Shown: positions 32,401-47,400, counted from the first letter of the stretch. The stretch: 64,000 nt of DNA from Valencia hispanica (GCA_963556495.2 OY747716.1:36418318-36482317); one strand, 5' to 3'. Numbers and translations: made by a program. The notes: generated from the sequence alone by a model not told the origin.

Positions 32401-35400
32401 AGGGTGGGGGGGGGGGGGTTTGCTGTTTTACTCTTACCCCATCTTTCCATCTGCCCTTGCAGTGGTTCCTTTTTTTATATGAGCTGGATAAAGATGCTTT
32501 GTCCCAAGCTACCCTAAAAAAAACAAAAACTAAGCTCAACCCCCAAAACACCTCCTTCTTCGTGGCTTAAAAGAACGTTGCCAGCACAGCCATCCAGGAC
32601 GAACACGGCTGCTTTTCATCTACATCCCCACAGCTGAATGTTCCAAATCACTCTGAGTGCAAAGTATCAGCAGATGCCCCCTTTATTTCCAGTTGTCATG
32701 GGAGACTTTTCTCTCTTTCTCTGCAGGTTCCTCTTTGCTGCACATGCCTCGCTGTGAGAAATCAGCACCGAAATGTACTTCGTCCCTCCTTTAATACCCC
32801 CCCCCGCGCGAAAGGCGCAGGTCGTGCTTTTGTGGAGTCCCTTTGAAGGCGGCCGTTGGTCATTGAGTTGCTTGGCGAGAACTCTGGCCCTTAAGCAGCT
32901 TGGGCTGAGTTTTGTCTGCAGCTATTAAACTGAAGAAAGAGAAGCGAGGGGCCCAGCGGTGGGAGCAAATCAGATTTTCTCCATGCCCTCTGTACAGTCC
33001 ATATTCCCCCTAGTGCACCCCATCCGTCTGTGACAATAATGTTGACAAGGGCAGGTTCACAGTCTTTGGTATGTAAACGTTGCCACTGGTTATTCCTCAG
33101 CACTTTCAAACACGTCAAAGCAGAGGTTTATACTGTAATTGTCTGTTTTTGCTCTGTAATGTTGAATGAATTCAACATTACCTTCATAGTTTTATTCATA
33201 CCCACAAGTTTGGCCAAAAACATTGTCGGTTTAGAAATGTAAAAGTCTGAAAAAGCAACGTTTTGTAAAAATAAGTTGGACACTTTTTAATACTTAAAAA
33301 AAAAACAGACCAAAAACTAATATTAGTGATAATAGTGAAGTGAAGTTAGTACGTGATTTCAAAAATGTTTCTCCCCCTTACCACTCCACTATTCATATTA
33401 CGAAAGATAAATCTCTCCTTTTTTTCTTTGCCAGATAGCTCACGTTTAGTCAGATTTGAGAATGGAGCGCATCAGTGCACATCACTTTTTTAACCATGCA
33501 ACAGATTCTCAGTTAGGTTTAGGTCTGGACTTTGACTAGGCCATTTGAAGTCATAAATATGCTTGCATATCTAAATATCTAAACCCTTCCATTAGAGCTC
33601 TGGCTGTATTGTTTAGGACTGTTGAACTAGCTAAATTCATCCCCTCCATCAGGTTTGACCAGCTTCTCTGTCCCTACTGAAGAAAAGCATCCCCACAGCA
33701 TTACGCTGCCCCTACCATTTCTCAAGTTGATGTCCAGGCTTAGTTTTCCTCCACTGACTGCATTTTACATGTTGACCTGAAAGAATCCAAGAGCAAATTG
33801 AAGCAGCTTTGGTAACACACCCATTAGCATTGAAACCAGCAGGATGCATGTTTTATCAAGCCATTTTTTTGTGGCTTCTGCCAGATATAGCAACGTAATT
33901 CAACAGAAAAAAGTTACACAAATAACATATCATTACTGGATGCGCAAAAGAATACTACCGCTGAGAGCATATCTCCTTTCTCTGTTTATGTACAAGCTAG
34001 CATTAGCACTGCAGCACAGCTAGCTGCCACAGGAAGCTATAAAAATAACTCATTGGTACTTGTTGCATAAAAGCCAAACAAATATATGTTTTGTACATGT
34101 TTTGGCGGATATTAAATAGTTAATAATGGCTAATTTTTGCACCCATAATACAGGTGTCTTCAGCAGTGACAAAGGGTCAGGAAAGCTGCAAGCCTCCCCT
34201 GAGAAGTTGCAACTAAACAGTGAATTTTTAACCAGTGTAACTGGTGAAGAAAAGGAAATATTTTCTTTTAAAAGTTAATGCTACATTAGTTTCAACAGCG
34301 GTATAAATAGAACTGACCTTTACAGGTTCTGCGGTTATTTAAGTCTAACTTAGTCGAAAAATTGCATGCAAGTGCGCCTATTATGATGTCCTGAGAGCTT
34401 CCTGTCTAACCCCTTTTTAAATATATAGTGTTAAATATAAACCATTAGATGCATTACAATAACACGCTGCTGTAGACCACATTTAATGCAGTGGAGGTAT
34501 GACTTAAAAGTAAAATTTTCATCTACTTTTTAGTATACTTTCATTTTAATAAACACCTAACAGGCCTGTATTATTTATTTATTGGCTTAGTTTAAGACCA
34601 TTTATATCTTCTGTTTGCTGTATCACAACAGTGGGGGGATATGACTGCTGGTCTAAACATCCCTGACTTTCTGTTGCATGAAGGCATCTTCAAATTATAT
34701 AAATATGAGGCGATGTTCTGAAACCGGATTGAAGGGGGGGGTTTGGGACAGTTTGGAAAAACCGAGATTTGAAAGGGCTGCGTTGAACTCTTTAGCCCCA
34801 CCCAGTGGCAAAAAAAGAAGTGAAGCATTAAACCTGTCTTTGGTAAGATGCCACAAAGATACTTTTTTTAAATGTAGATTTGCTTCCAAGGGAAAAATTA
34901 CAATAAAACATACAAAATTATTCAAATAAATGCAATTATATAAGATAATATGAATAGTAATACATTCTTGCATCACTTGGACCTTAGTTCTGCTTCTTGT
35001 TGGGTCTTTTCTTCCAGTCTGCACTTCCCTGCCTGCTTGTTTTGCTCCCCCTGTTGGTCATGAATAACTCCTTTACCCCTTGCAAGCTCCCCTCTGCTTC
35101 CCTGTCTGCCTCACTGGGACGTTACCATTTGGTGAGGCTGACTGGATTTGGTGAGGTAGACCGCGGGGGTCCAGCAGGGGGGTTTATGTTGCCTGTGTTT
35201 CTGTGGTCTCTTTGTTATCAGTCAACGCCCATGTGTCGTTGCTGGAGGAAAATGGGGCAGTGCCCCAGTCTCTGCGGGTTTTGACCTTGTAGGAAATTGT
35301 AACACACACCTTGTGTGATTGTATGATTACTGAATAAAAAGCTGGTCCCCTGGTTTATGTAGTACACAGGTAGTCTGACATCAGACAGGAATAATTTTTA

Positions 35401-38400
35401 AAGGATTATCAGCAGCTTGGACCATGAAAAAGAAATCAGTGAAGGTCACAGAAGATTTCCTAAAATGATTTGCTGATAGCATCAGTACTCTCAAGTGGAC
35501 AGCAGGTGTCGCCACCAAGCAAATTAAAGCTGCAAAGATGTGCCAGCATTTGAAAATCAACGAAGTGATTCCAATATTTGGGAGTTTAAAGTAAATTTAA
35601 TGGGTTATGGTTTAAACAGTTCTGATTAGATTGAACTTTTCTTAAGTTTCTGACCTTTATGGGGGCGCGTGGCGTAGTGGTTAATGCAGGCGCCCCAAAT
35701 GCTGAGGCCCCAGTCGTCCCAAGTTTAAGTCCCGTTCTCGTGGACCTTTGCCACGTGTCATCCCCCTACTTCTCTCTTCTTTTCTGCACTATCCACTTTC
35801 AAATAAAGGCCACTATGGCCACAAAACCTTTTTTTTAAAAAGGTTTCTGGCCTATATGTGACAAACAACTCTGAAACATGATTTATCCAGTTGTTCACAC
35901 GATCAGTGGAGGTTTCCTCCTGATGTTTTTCATTAAAAATAAAACAATCTCCCCTTTTTATTAAAATAAAGGAGGCAATTATTAAATAAAATTCAGCCGC
36001 TATTGCCCCTACCTTTTGTATTTTTGACAATTTTGCCCCCGATTTTTCTTTTTCTTTTCTTTTTTCCGGTATAAAATCCAACAGTCTGCCATGGGATGTT
36101 TTGTGCGGATTTTACCCAGCTTGGGGAAGTTTAAATCCTGCTTTGACAACTGAGTATTCAAAGTCATTTTCTGCCCCACACCCTGCGTCAAATCGAGACT
36201 CATCTGTGATTAACCCCGTTTTTGGTTCAGTTTTACTACCCACGCCTTATGACTTCCAGACCTGAAGAAACAATAAATCACTTAAGTAGAACCCGTCTCA
36301 CAACATGAAGTAGGCTAAAAGATCTCAAAAGGCAAAACAACAAGAACAGATGAAAGCAAAGCATCAGTTTGGAAAGGATTACGAAGCATTTCTAAGGCTT
36401 TTGGACGCCAGTGAACCACAGTGAGAGCCAATATCCACAAATAGAGAAAGCATGAAACACGGTGAACTTTCACCAGGAGTGGCCTGCCAACAACATGTAC
36501 TGAAATGACTTATCCAGGAGGTCAAGGGAGGATAGTTGTACTGTATATTATTAATTGTATTGGAAAAATGTGTAAAACAACATTTCTAATCATTAACGTA
36601 CAGTTACATGTGAGGTTTTAGCAATCCTCTGACTAATTATCTCCATAATACATGAAGACAGAACTCCATTAAAGAGTTATAGAAGAAAAATAAACTCCCA
36701 ACGCCACGGTTTAGGTATGAGAGTTTAAAATGCTTGGTTTGAAGTACAAAGTGAGGGTATTAAAAGGGGCAAATTACTCAAGAGCAGATAAAGGTACATT
36801 TCTTTACAGTAGACAAAGAAGATTATCAAAAATGACCTAAAACTCTGTCTCATTTTGTACCCCAAGATGTCAAATAAAATTAAACTAAACCAAATATGTG
36901 GCTTCCCTTCTTCCATTCAAGGCTGTTCTTCCATTCAAACCTGATGCATGTGCAACTCTTTCCACCAAACCTTTTCCTTCCACCAAACTTTACACTAAGA
37001 TAGTCATATTGAAAAAAAAAATGGTTCGGATGAGGCTCGTTTGTGAGATTAAAAGTAACTTTTAAAACAACTTTTAACCAGGTATTAAGTGACTTTTCAT
37101 GGTTAGAAGCAAACTAAAGATATTAAAGGTGAAGATACATGGAAATAGGGTCTAATACAAAGTCTAAAATTATACAGTATTAGGTTTGATTATTCATGAG
37201 ACTTTAACATTTTTCTGACTATAGTAGAATTCATGAAAATACTAAACCTCAAAGAAGTACACACTAATTCACATTTGTTTTAAGTATATTCGTACAAAAT
37301 GGAAGCAGGAAGGGTCGAGGTGGGGTAAAAATGAGCAAGTGGACATTTTCTCTTGATTTGGTGTTGCCATCTTCACACCGGGGGAAATTGAAACGAAACC
37401 ATACCACTTTATCTGTATAGCACTTCATACACAGACACACGGCTGACCAAAATGCTTGAACAGTAAGGGGAAAGATACAACAAACAAACAAACAAGCACA
37501 ATAGCAAAAATAAGACAAGAAAGTAAAAGCTGAAAACATAAGAAATATTCAAAGAAGAGAAAAAAAATGATCCGCGGCTAAGATTTAAAAGCCAGGGAGA
37601 CGTAATAAGTTTTTAACAAAGATTCAAATAATGCTATAGAGGACGCCTGCCTGCCTACAACGGGGAGTTGGTTCCACAGTTTTGGGGGTCGCCGACCCGA
37701 GAAGGCTCTTTCACCCCGGCATTTACAGCGAGCTACTGGAACCTCTTAGCTGTCCGGACGACCTAAGCATTCGACACGGTTGGTGGGGAGAAAGCAGGTC
37801 AGATAGTTAGGAGGGGGGCAAGGCCGTGTAACAATTTAAAAACGAAAAGGAGTGAAACCAGTGACACGGTGCTATCATGTGTCATGTGTCCCCCCTTTGT
37901 CATTCAAATAACCTCATGAATTTTTCAGCGCTCTGATCTGGGGGCGGGCTTAAGAGGGTCGTAATCTTCACTGTGGAGTGGTTTTAGTCAGAGTAATGAC
38001 CTGCGTGTCATTTTAGTGGGAAGACAACACAATACAGCGTGTAACGTCCAGCTGTCATTTCTGTCAGCCTTTCTGTCATTGAGTAGAGGAGTGGGGGAGT
38101 CTATGTGTGTTTTCTTATTTCTCAGTGAAATCACAGCAGACTTTAGCATAATTCCACGTGTCAGTCGCCTCACAGTCACCTTTCTGTGTGGGGGTCACTC
38201 AGTTTTTTTTTGTTTTTGTTTGTTTGCCGTCTGTAGCCTGAATGCAGCCGGCTTACTGGGCAAAAGGTAAACGCTAATGAGGCAAGAGGAGGAAATGCTC
38301 GTAACCTGCCTATGCACCCTGAATAGAACAACACAGGAAATGAAGGTGCTCTTGACGTGGCCCCCCCCCCCCCTTTTTTTTTTTTTTTTAATGTGTACCT

Positions 38401-41400
38401 TCTGTGAAGTGGCCTTAGAGCGCACTGTTGGCTGCTTGACAAATCACTCAGACGCCCCTCCACGTCCATGACTCCCATCGTATAAGGCGGCTTCTGAGCT
38501 TTAATGATATGCAGCGTTGCCCCTTTAAGAGTCCTGATGTCCTTTTTTGAGAATGAGCCTGGACTTGGAGCGCTGACCGTGGTCACTGAGGCCGAGGGGG
38601 GGGGGGGGGGGGGTTCTGGCTCTAATCCCAATTACCCACCACCCCCCGTGCAAACCGAGCCCCTTCCACACACATGCCCTTATCTACCAATGGAATGCAA
38701 CAGCTGCACTGGGGAGAAAGAGGCAGGGGTGGGCTGGCTGAAACCCCCTTGCCAGACCCCCGTATGGCTTCTGTACCCCCCCCCCCCCCCCCCACCACCC
38801 CTATCGCCACCTCCTCATCTACCATACTCCACCTCCAATCGAGAGACGTGCAGCTCCAACTAAAAAAAAAAGTGAGCTAGACACAGTGAGAGACGTTCAG
38901 AAGATAAGGGAGAGGGAGGGAAGAAAAAGAGAGAGAGAGAGCGAGAAGGAGAGTCAGGGACAGGCAGTGCTGAAAAGGAGAGCACAAAGAGAAGGAAAGT
39001 GGAGCAGGGGAGGGGAACAGGAGGCTGGGAGAAGGGAGAGGGAAAGACAAAAGAAGGAGAGGGGAGACGTAGCAGGGTGAATCGGAGGGGACTGAGCAAA
39101 TGGCTACGGAGGAGACGGCGGGGGGAGCCAGGAAAGCCACCAAGAGCAAACTGTTTGAGTTCCTGGTCCATGGAGTGGTGAGTGCTGCTTTCTTGTCATT
39201 CCTGCGAAGGGGAGAGCTGGGCTCTGGCATGCATCTGTGTGTGTGTGTGCGTGCATGTGTGTGTGTGTGTCTGCGTGGATGAATCGGCAGCGGCAGTCTG
39301 AGCGTGTGAGAGATAGCTGGGTTAAAGCTGGCGATGTGAAGGTTATTTCCAGCCCCTCGGATCTGTCAGGAGATGGCTGGAGAGAAGTGGAGCAGCATGA
39401 ATGGAACAGCGGGGAGGATGTGGAGCTTGCGCTCACATACACACATGGAAAAATGTACAGAAATTATCAAAGCTGAGCGGCAGAAAGAAAGCAAGGAAAG
39501 CAGGAAAAACAGCCAGTTTCCCTCCCTTTTGGCTAGCAGAGAAGCACACTGCTTTGCTGGGATTCGGAGACCCTGAGAAAGAGGAGGAGAGAGGGTGGGA
39601 AATGACGAGTCCTCTGGAGTATCCTTCCAGGAGGTGTGCTGCTGCTGCTGCTGGTCCATGGAAGGATTGTAACCTGTAAGGTCACCAGACGACAGATGTA
39701 TAGTGTGGAAGATGGAGCCACGGCTGACAGCCAGTCCTGGAAATCAGGCAGAACAATCAGCCCATTCATGTGAAGTTAGCATGAAATGTCAAGTCCAGTG
39801 TTGCTCATGTAGTTAGAGGTTAGACAACTGTTACCATAAGCTTTCTAGCAGCACATGGACTGCTGGAGAGGGATTTGTTTTGGGGAGCAGATGTAAAATT
39901 AAATTAAAAATCTTGGTCGCTTCTCTGTTAAAACTTCACAACGTTTGCCTCCAAAACATCTTTGGTGTCTCAACCGTTCTGTGCTTTATGTGCTTGTGAC
40001 CCCTAATCTCACGTCTGTGGGTCAATTCAAACAAAAGATGTTCTTTTGGAGACGGATGCAACGCATTTACAGTGATGCAATTAATGAATTTTGTATTTTA
40101 TTGCGTAGTTAGCAAATTTCACATTTTAGTAATGGAATAATGAATAAAATGTTACGGTCAAGGTGACATTTTCAAATAATGCTAGCAAATCCTCCCTAAA
40201 AACGCCTTTAAAAAATAATAATGTTAATCATTTGTGAAAAAATCGATTTTTACACCATAATCATTCACCTGTCAAACTATTTAAACTGTAATATTTATAC
40301 TTTTTAAACCAATAGGAAAGGATAAAAAGAAAAAAAAAATATTTTTTGTTGCTATTGAGGTATTTAGCCTACTCTCCTTTGCAGAATTGTTTTAATTCAA
40401 CTACAATCATGAATGCCCTGTTGAAGATTATACCCCACCATCTCAAATTGATTTAAGTCCTTTTTTTGTTCTATAGCCCGTAGAGTCATGGACCTACCGT
40501 TGAGCTTTGTTCATTGTCCTGCTACATAAACCAAGTGTTTTTGATCTCAAGGTCAGAAATGATGTTGAAAAGGCAAGGCAAAGCAATTTTATTTGTGTAG
40601 CACACTTTCAACAGCAGGGTAATTCAAAGTTCTTTACATGATTTGGTGATTTAAAAAACAAAACAAAACAAAAAAAACACATGGAATATAACATTGGAAA
40701 TTAAAAGTAAAAGAAACACACATTACACATGATACACAATAAAGCAAGAGAAAGATAAAAAAAAGCAAGAGAGCATGAACACATTTCATACATATGACAT
40801 CAAGCATTTACTTGAAGGCAATTCTAAACAGATGGGTTTTTAGTCTCGATTTAAAGCAGTTCAGAGTTTCAGCAGCTCTACACCCGTCAGTCTGTTCTAG
40901 ATAAGGGGAGCATAGAAACTGAAAGCTGCTTCTCCATGTTTAGTTCTGAGTCTAGGGATGTTTAGTAGGCTAGAGTTGGAGGACCTGAGTGGTCTTGGTG
41001 GTTGGTACCGTGACAACAGGTCTTCAACATATTTTAGTGCTAAGCCATGTAATGATTTATAAACTAGTAAGAGTATTTTAAAGTCTATTCTCTGAGCTAC
41101 AGGGAGCCAGTGTAAGGACTTTAGAACTGGGGTGATGTGCTCTACTTTCCTGGTTCTAGTGAGGACGCGAGCGGCAGCGTTCTGGATCAGCTGCAGCTGT
41201 CTGGTTAACTTTTTAGGCAGACCTGTGAAGATGCTGATGCAGTAATCATTCCGACTAAAGATAAACGCATGGATGAGTTTTTCGAGGTCCTGTTCCGACA
41301 TCAGTCGTTTAATCCTAGAAATGTTCTTCAGGTGATAGAACGCTGACCTTGTTATTGCCTTTATGTGACCCTGGAGGTTCAGGTCTGAGTCCATTACTAC

Positions 41401-44400
41401 ACCTAGGTTACGAACCTGATCAGTAGTTTCTAGCTGTATTAATTGAAGCTGTGTGCTGACTCTTGATCGTTCCTCCTTGGGTCCAAAAATAATTACTTCA
41501 GTTTTGTTTCTATTCAGCTGGAGAAAGTTATGGCCCATCCATCCATTTATTTGGTCAATGCATTGATTTAGGGTTTGAATGGGTTCAGAGTCACCTGGTG
41601 ACATTGTAATGTAGAGCTGAGTGTCATCTGCGTAGTTATGGTAGCTAATGTTATTGGTTTAAGTGCCCCTGGCATGGAATTAGCATTTTTTGAGTTTTTT
41701 GGTCATATTTGTTAGTTTCCCCAGCCTGCCTATGTCCCCTAAGGGGTTAAAACGACTGATTAGTTTTTCCTTTGTCCCCGGGTGTGTCTGCCTACATAGT
41801 GAAATTAGCACTCAGAAATGGGATGTTTTGCAGTTCGGCATATGACCACACGTTTCGGCATATGTCGTCACTGAGTTCCAGCCAATTACCCCCTTCTCTG
41901 AACTACACTCTCCAAGTCCCTCCCCCCGCGGCGCATATTACAACCTAAACAACGAGAGCTACCGTACAAGGCAAACAACTAACCGACGACATGGAGTCCA
42001 GACCGCATCGACACTGTCCTCCCCTCTGAAAAGCTTGTGGATGGACTTTATTTATGCAGGGAATGTACCCGACCAACTCCCGAAGCGCGTGGTCATTTGT
42101 GGCAAATATTTCTCTAACGGATGTTTTATTAACTTGGGACAATACAGCAGTGGATTCGCAGATCGTCTTAAACTTTTACCAGGATCAATACCAACTCTCC
42201 GTGAACCAGCAAATATCCCTATACAAGTAAGTATATTTCCGCAATAATGTCCTTTAGCTGTTATATATCAGTGTTTCCCATTAGATTAAACTCCGACCGC
42301 CACAGATTCAACACCGGCCCCAAAAAAAATCAACACTGACCGTCACGTTTCGTTTTTCTTTTTTACGCTATTTAAAACACGCAGCTCTCCTTTTATCTCT
42401 GTCACCTACGCGTCTCTCTCGCACAAACATACACACACACAAGCCAGAAAAGGTCCTAAATACGATAACAATACAAGAACACACACACACACACAGCCCC
42501 TTCCCTCCGTGCACAGCCCGTCTGTCTGGATCACCTGTGGAAGACGTGCTCTACCTTTCTGGTTCCTCCTCAGGTGCCTCGCCGTCCGGATCAGATTCCG
42601 GATCAAATTGAAACGCCATTACATAGTTATAGTAGCCGATAACTGAGCCATTACTGTCGTGGTGAAGCTAGAGACGTAATGAGGACGGATGGATGTGTGG
42701 ATGGATGATCAAATATTTTATTAGGTCTGTAATTTGTAAACAGATTATTGTTCAACACACAATATAATTAGGCCTAAATCTAATTACATTTCATACATAG
42801 GGTAATATTGGAATTTGGGCAATTTGTGGTGCGCAAATCCATGTCTGTCAATGTTTCATCAGATGCGGACATTAGAGACTCAATTGACAATAGAGGCGCA
42901 TTGCTTGGGCCCCGCCCACCAAAACTCGGTCGTTCTCTGCTAATGCTAAAAGAAGGGCCTCCTAGTAGGGGCTGCAATAATACAACAAGGCTGAGCTACG
43001 GCTAACGATACTTTGATACAGTATTAAGGTACTTAGAGTGTGACTAAAAAGGGCCCAAACGTCGCGGGGAATTTCATGCCAGGGCACTTTAATATAATCT
43101 TGCCTAGTGGGAGCATGTAGATATTAAATAGGAGGGGCCCCAGGATGGAGCCCTGGGGCACCCCACATGTGATTTCTGTTCGTTCTAATGAAAAGTTTCC
43201 TATTGAAACATAGAAGTCCCTGTTCTTTAGGTAAGACTCGAACCAGCCAAGTAGTGTACCAGAGAGTCCGACCCAGCTCTCCAGTCATTCCAATAAAATA
43301 TCATGATCAACAGTGTCAAATGCTGCACTGAGGTCCAACAGAACCAGCACTGTGATTCTTCCACAGTCTGTATTTATGCGGATGTCATTGAATACTTTGA
43401 CGAGGGCAGTCTCGGTGCTGTGGTGAGCGCGGAAACCAGACTGAAAAACATCAAAACGGTTTGTCATTGTTAGGAAGCTATTTAACTGCTGAAACAGCTT
43501 TTTCAATAATCTTACTGCTGAATGGAAGATTAGAGATTGGCCTGTAGTTCTGCATTAACGTGTTGTCCAGATTCTTCTTCTTTAGTAGTGGTTTAATAAC
43601 TGCTGTTTTTAAGGCCTGAGGGAAGACGCCTGATAGCAGGGATGAGTTCACTATCAGACCCAATGACAGGAAGAACCTTCTTTAGAAAAGCTGTGGGTAG
43701 GATATCAAGACAGCAGGAGGAGGAGCTTAATTGGATAATGATTTTTTTCAAGGCTGTTCTGGTTTAATTTGTTGGACATAATTCGTTGGACATTCTTCTT
43801 TAGGATTAAACTCTGATAAAGAGCAGAATTTGTGGTTCCATCAATTGCTGTAATGCCTCGTTTCCACTGAAACGAGACCCTTTAGTTCGATGCGGTTTGG
43901 TTCAGACTCTCACTAGGCGGGGGGGGTTAAACCCAAATGTCTAACATGGCATCATACTACTGCGACATCAGACGTAGCACTAGTATGTCTTGTAGTCATG
44001 GCAAGCAGTGACAAAAAAAATATCATTCCATATGTAACAGTGCATATTGTTATAGTATATCACTCATTTAATGAATGGTGACTTGCACATGGTGTAAATC
44101 AATAAAGAAGCTCATGGAGGTTTTGAACTGCTATTTGTCTAACTTCCTGCAGCAACTAGCTGTGCTGCAGAGGTAATGCTAGCTTATATCTAAGCAGGAA
44201 GAATAAACAAAGATTTATTTTTAGCAGTTTTCGTTTTTCTTTGTCCTTTTCCAAACGCTCTACAACTAACAACATTATTAGCATCTGTTCTTACAAAACA
44301 AACAAACCTGAAAGTTATTTTGTGCTGCTTGTGTAAAGTTACTGTTAGGTTGCTAAATGCTACTAGCATGTCCACAAACAAGAGTCAGCAGGGATTTAAT

Positions 44401-47400
44401 TCCACCATTACTATTATTATTTCTTCACCTAAAACGTGCTTCAGCTAACAACCATTTGCTTACCATTTCCACATATAAAATATGAGACGTTCTTTGCTGT
44501 GGCCTTTGTAAAGGTACTGGTAAGGTGCTAAATGCTAAAGCTAGCTTATATGTAAAAAGGGAAATTAATGAAGATATGGTTTTAAGCATGTCTGTTTCAT
44601 TTTTATCCTTTTATAAAACTTGTTTTGCTCACATCTTTGCTACCATCTCCATTTTGCTTTTTAAGATTTTTTGTGACATTTTGCTGCCCCTCATTTCCTC
44701 TTTAATGGGTTAAATTATCAAGAGTTGTGGAAAGCCCATAGTGACAGAAAAGTACGTCTTGATTATGTTATGGTTTCGTTTTATTAATTTCTACATTTAA
44801 AAGATTGCGCTAAAATGCTTCACAGGGATATCCTCCACAAGTGGTGTGATATCTATGTCACAAGTGGAGTGATATCTATGTTGGTAAGCAATAAAACAAA
44901 CAAATCAGGTTTACTAATTGTGTGCCATCACTGTCACATAAAATAAGACCTGATCATCCAAAAATTACATAAAACTAAAACATTTTTACTTCTCCAAATG
45001 TAATATTTAGTCATTTCTGTGAAAATATACAATTTACTCCAATAATGCCAATATAACAATAACAAAGTAATAGTTTTTATATTACTTTCTCAATGTTGTG
45101 TGGGTCCAAATACCTTGCCATGATGAAATTTCAAAATCCTAAGTAATCATTTGAGCCATCATATGTTATTTTGCCTTGGTAAATTTTGCAGCAGTCCTTT
45201 TATATTAGGTGGTTAAAACAAAGGTGACGATATGAAGTCTCAGCTGTTTTTAGACTTCGCTCAGTTTTAATCAATGTTGATGTCGGCTTTAGTGACACCA
45301 GCTCGATTTATACACTGAAACCAGAAGAGGTATTGTGTCTTTGACATGAGCAGTCATTAAAAGGTTTTTGGGGACTGAAGCTTCCAGACACACTTTTAGG
45401 AAACAATGACCCAAGTGATTGATGAGCCATATGAGTGTGTCCTCTCAACAGACCAATTAACCTTGATGAAGCTCTGGCTGCTCTAAGCCAAATATTTCCC
45501 CTCTGCTTATTTTACTCTCATGCCTGCGTGTCCCTCGTTTATCCTCTCTTCTCTCCCCCACATCTGAAGATGGAAAAGACTTGTTATAATAGTTGCAGGA
45601 GGTCCTTTTTGGTGTGTGTGCTTCAAAATGGAGGAATATTTATGCTGAGGGATATGACTTGGGACAATTTGCCAGCTTGTGGCAAGCAATGACGTCTCAT
45701 TTCCTTTCATGGGTGAAATGAGCAAAGAAAAAAGCTTTTTGATGCAGAAAACACACACATTTAGATGTTTTTTGCATGTATAAATATGCCACTCAAAGTT
45801 GTAGTTTCAGCTCCTGCAGGTTGTGGAGCTCCAGCAGGATTTGACCGAGCTTTGGTTCAATGGCTGATGGGTAGGCTGAGGTCTTCTCCTCTGCCTCTCT
45901 CATTATCTTCCTTACCTCCCAGCTGTCTCTGGCTTTGGAGGTCAGCTAGGGCCAGATTGAAAGAAAATCCTCCCAGGGCTTTTTGTGAGAAACCCCGATA
46001 AGCCAAAACATTAAATGAAACTCTGTAGCTGTGTTGTCTGAAACATTCTGCACATTTTTGTACCAAATGTTAACCTAAACCTCACACTTTTTCAGAGTAG
46101 ATTACGATCCTTGAGGAATAGTCCTCCCAAAAATATTATTCTTAGATCTGCGCTAAGAGGAATTTTGACAATGCAAATCAGTTTGATAAGAAATATCAGC
46201 ATATACCCAAACCTTGTGACTGTGACAGAAATTAACTCTAAGTAAAGTAAAATAAATTAAACATCCACTTCACTTTTCAAGCACAATGTGCTGATTACCT
46301 AGAATAATTCCAAAGACCTTGCTTTGATCAGTCTCCACTGAAATTACTTTCTACCAGAGAAATTGTCATTTAGTGTGCACTGTGCGGTTTGATTTAGCAG
46401 TTTCTATTTCATTTTGTTTATTATTATTATTATTATAAAATGTGTTCTAAGCCAAGAACATGTGTTTTTTTAAATAATAGAAACACACCTCAGCATCTCC
46501 ACTCATGCATGGTTGTGTAACTGTAACATTTTGTTCAGACAAATTAATCTTAAGTTCCTATTTTATACCTTTTTATTGCTCTCCATATTAGTCCAATTTG
46601 TGCCTAAATTTGCTCTCAGCGGAGGATTAATTGGTGGGAGATTTATGTGCTGCATTAGCAAAGACAATTGATTTGACGAAGAAGTTTTCAAAAGCGTCAA
46701 AGTAATTTTTGATCAAAACTGACAGTTGTTAAATGAGTGGGATCCATCTGAATGCGTGAGTCTGAAAAGTGAAGCATTCTTTCTAATGTCAAGTGATTGG
46801 CAAGGTTTGGAAAAAGCACTCTGGTCTGCAAAATCACCCCTGGTTTTTAAATGTTATTCCAGAAATTCAACTTAATTTATCTTTTTCTTCTGGTAAGACA
46901 AACGTTAGGTTTTAAAAAGAAGTTTTCATTCCTGCTGACAGTTTCGACTTAACACTTCAGTCTTCATCAGAGCGTCATCCGACTCGGTGCTGTAGTGTCA
47001 TTTATCATCCGCCGCTGGAGGATGGAGTCCCAGGTGTGTGATGGGGTGTATGCCCCCTCGTCCCGAATGGTGGTGTCGCTTTTTAAAACCTAACGTTTGT
47101 CTTACCAAAAGAAAAAGATAAATTAGTATACCACGAAGACAAGATGAACTTGATCGATATAGAACTTTAACCTACCTGGAGAGCCAGGAGTACAAGGTGT
47201 TCAGCGTTCAGAGACATGGCCATGGTAGAGAGGGCTGAAACCCAACCAGCACTGAACAAGAAATGTTTAAATGTCAAAACCGGGCCAAGAAGTACCTGAA
47301 GACAGATTTCCCAATGGTTTTATGGATAGATGATAGATGAGATGAGACTGACAGCCGGGAGCTGAAACAGTAATGTACAAAGTACTCCTCCAGCAAGGTG

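Larger units (their letters stand above)
40570..43740 (-). mobile_element. L2-like LINE, reverse transcriptase region, interrupted by a TTAA element
   Basis: Read on the - strand from 43740: [50 protein letters not shown] and [17 protein letters not shown] (the reverse transcriptase core). An insertion follows (41659-43093), then the ORF resumes (41604-40897) with [29 protein letters not shown] and [20 protein letters not shown]. The 3' UTR ends at about 40570 in (GGCAA)n. Frameshifts at several places make it inactive. The family is shared with 15130-16486. The endonuclease domain is absent (5'-truncated). Confidence 0.9.

Noticed and set aside
38504..39230. Pro/Gly-rich and Ser/Leu-rich frames around the second smarcd3 start
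   Set aside because: They are products of homopolymer C/G runs and the GA-rich leader, and only the 39100 frame matches a known protein.
42268..42290. A nested hAT element starting cagtgtttccc
   Set aside because: Only one end-like word is visible. No partner end or 8-base duplication was found.
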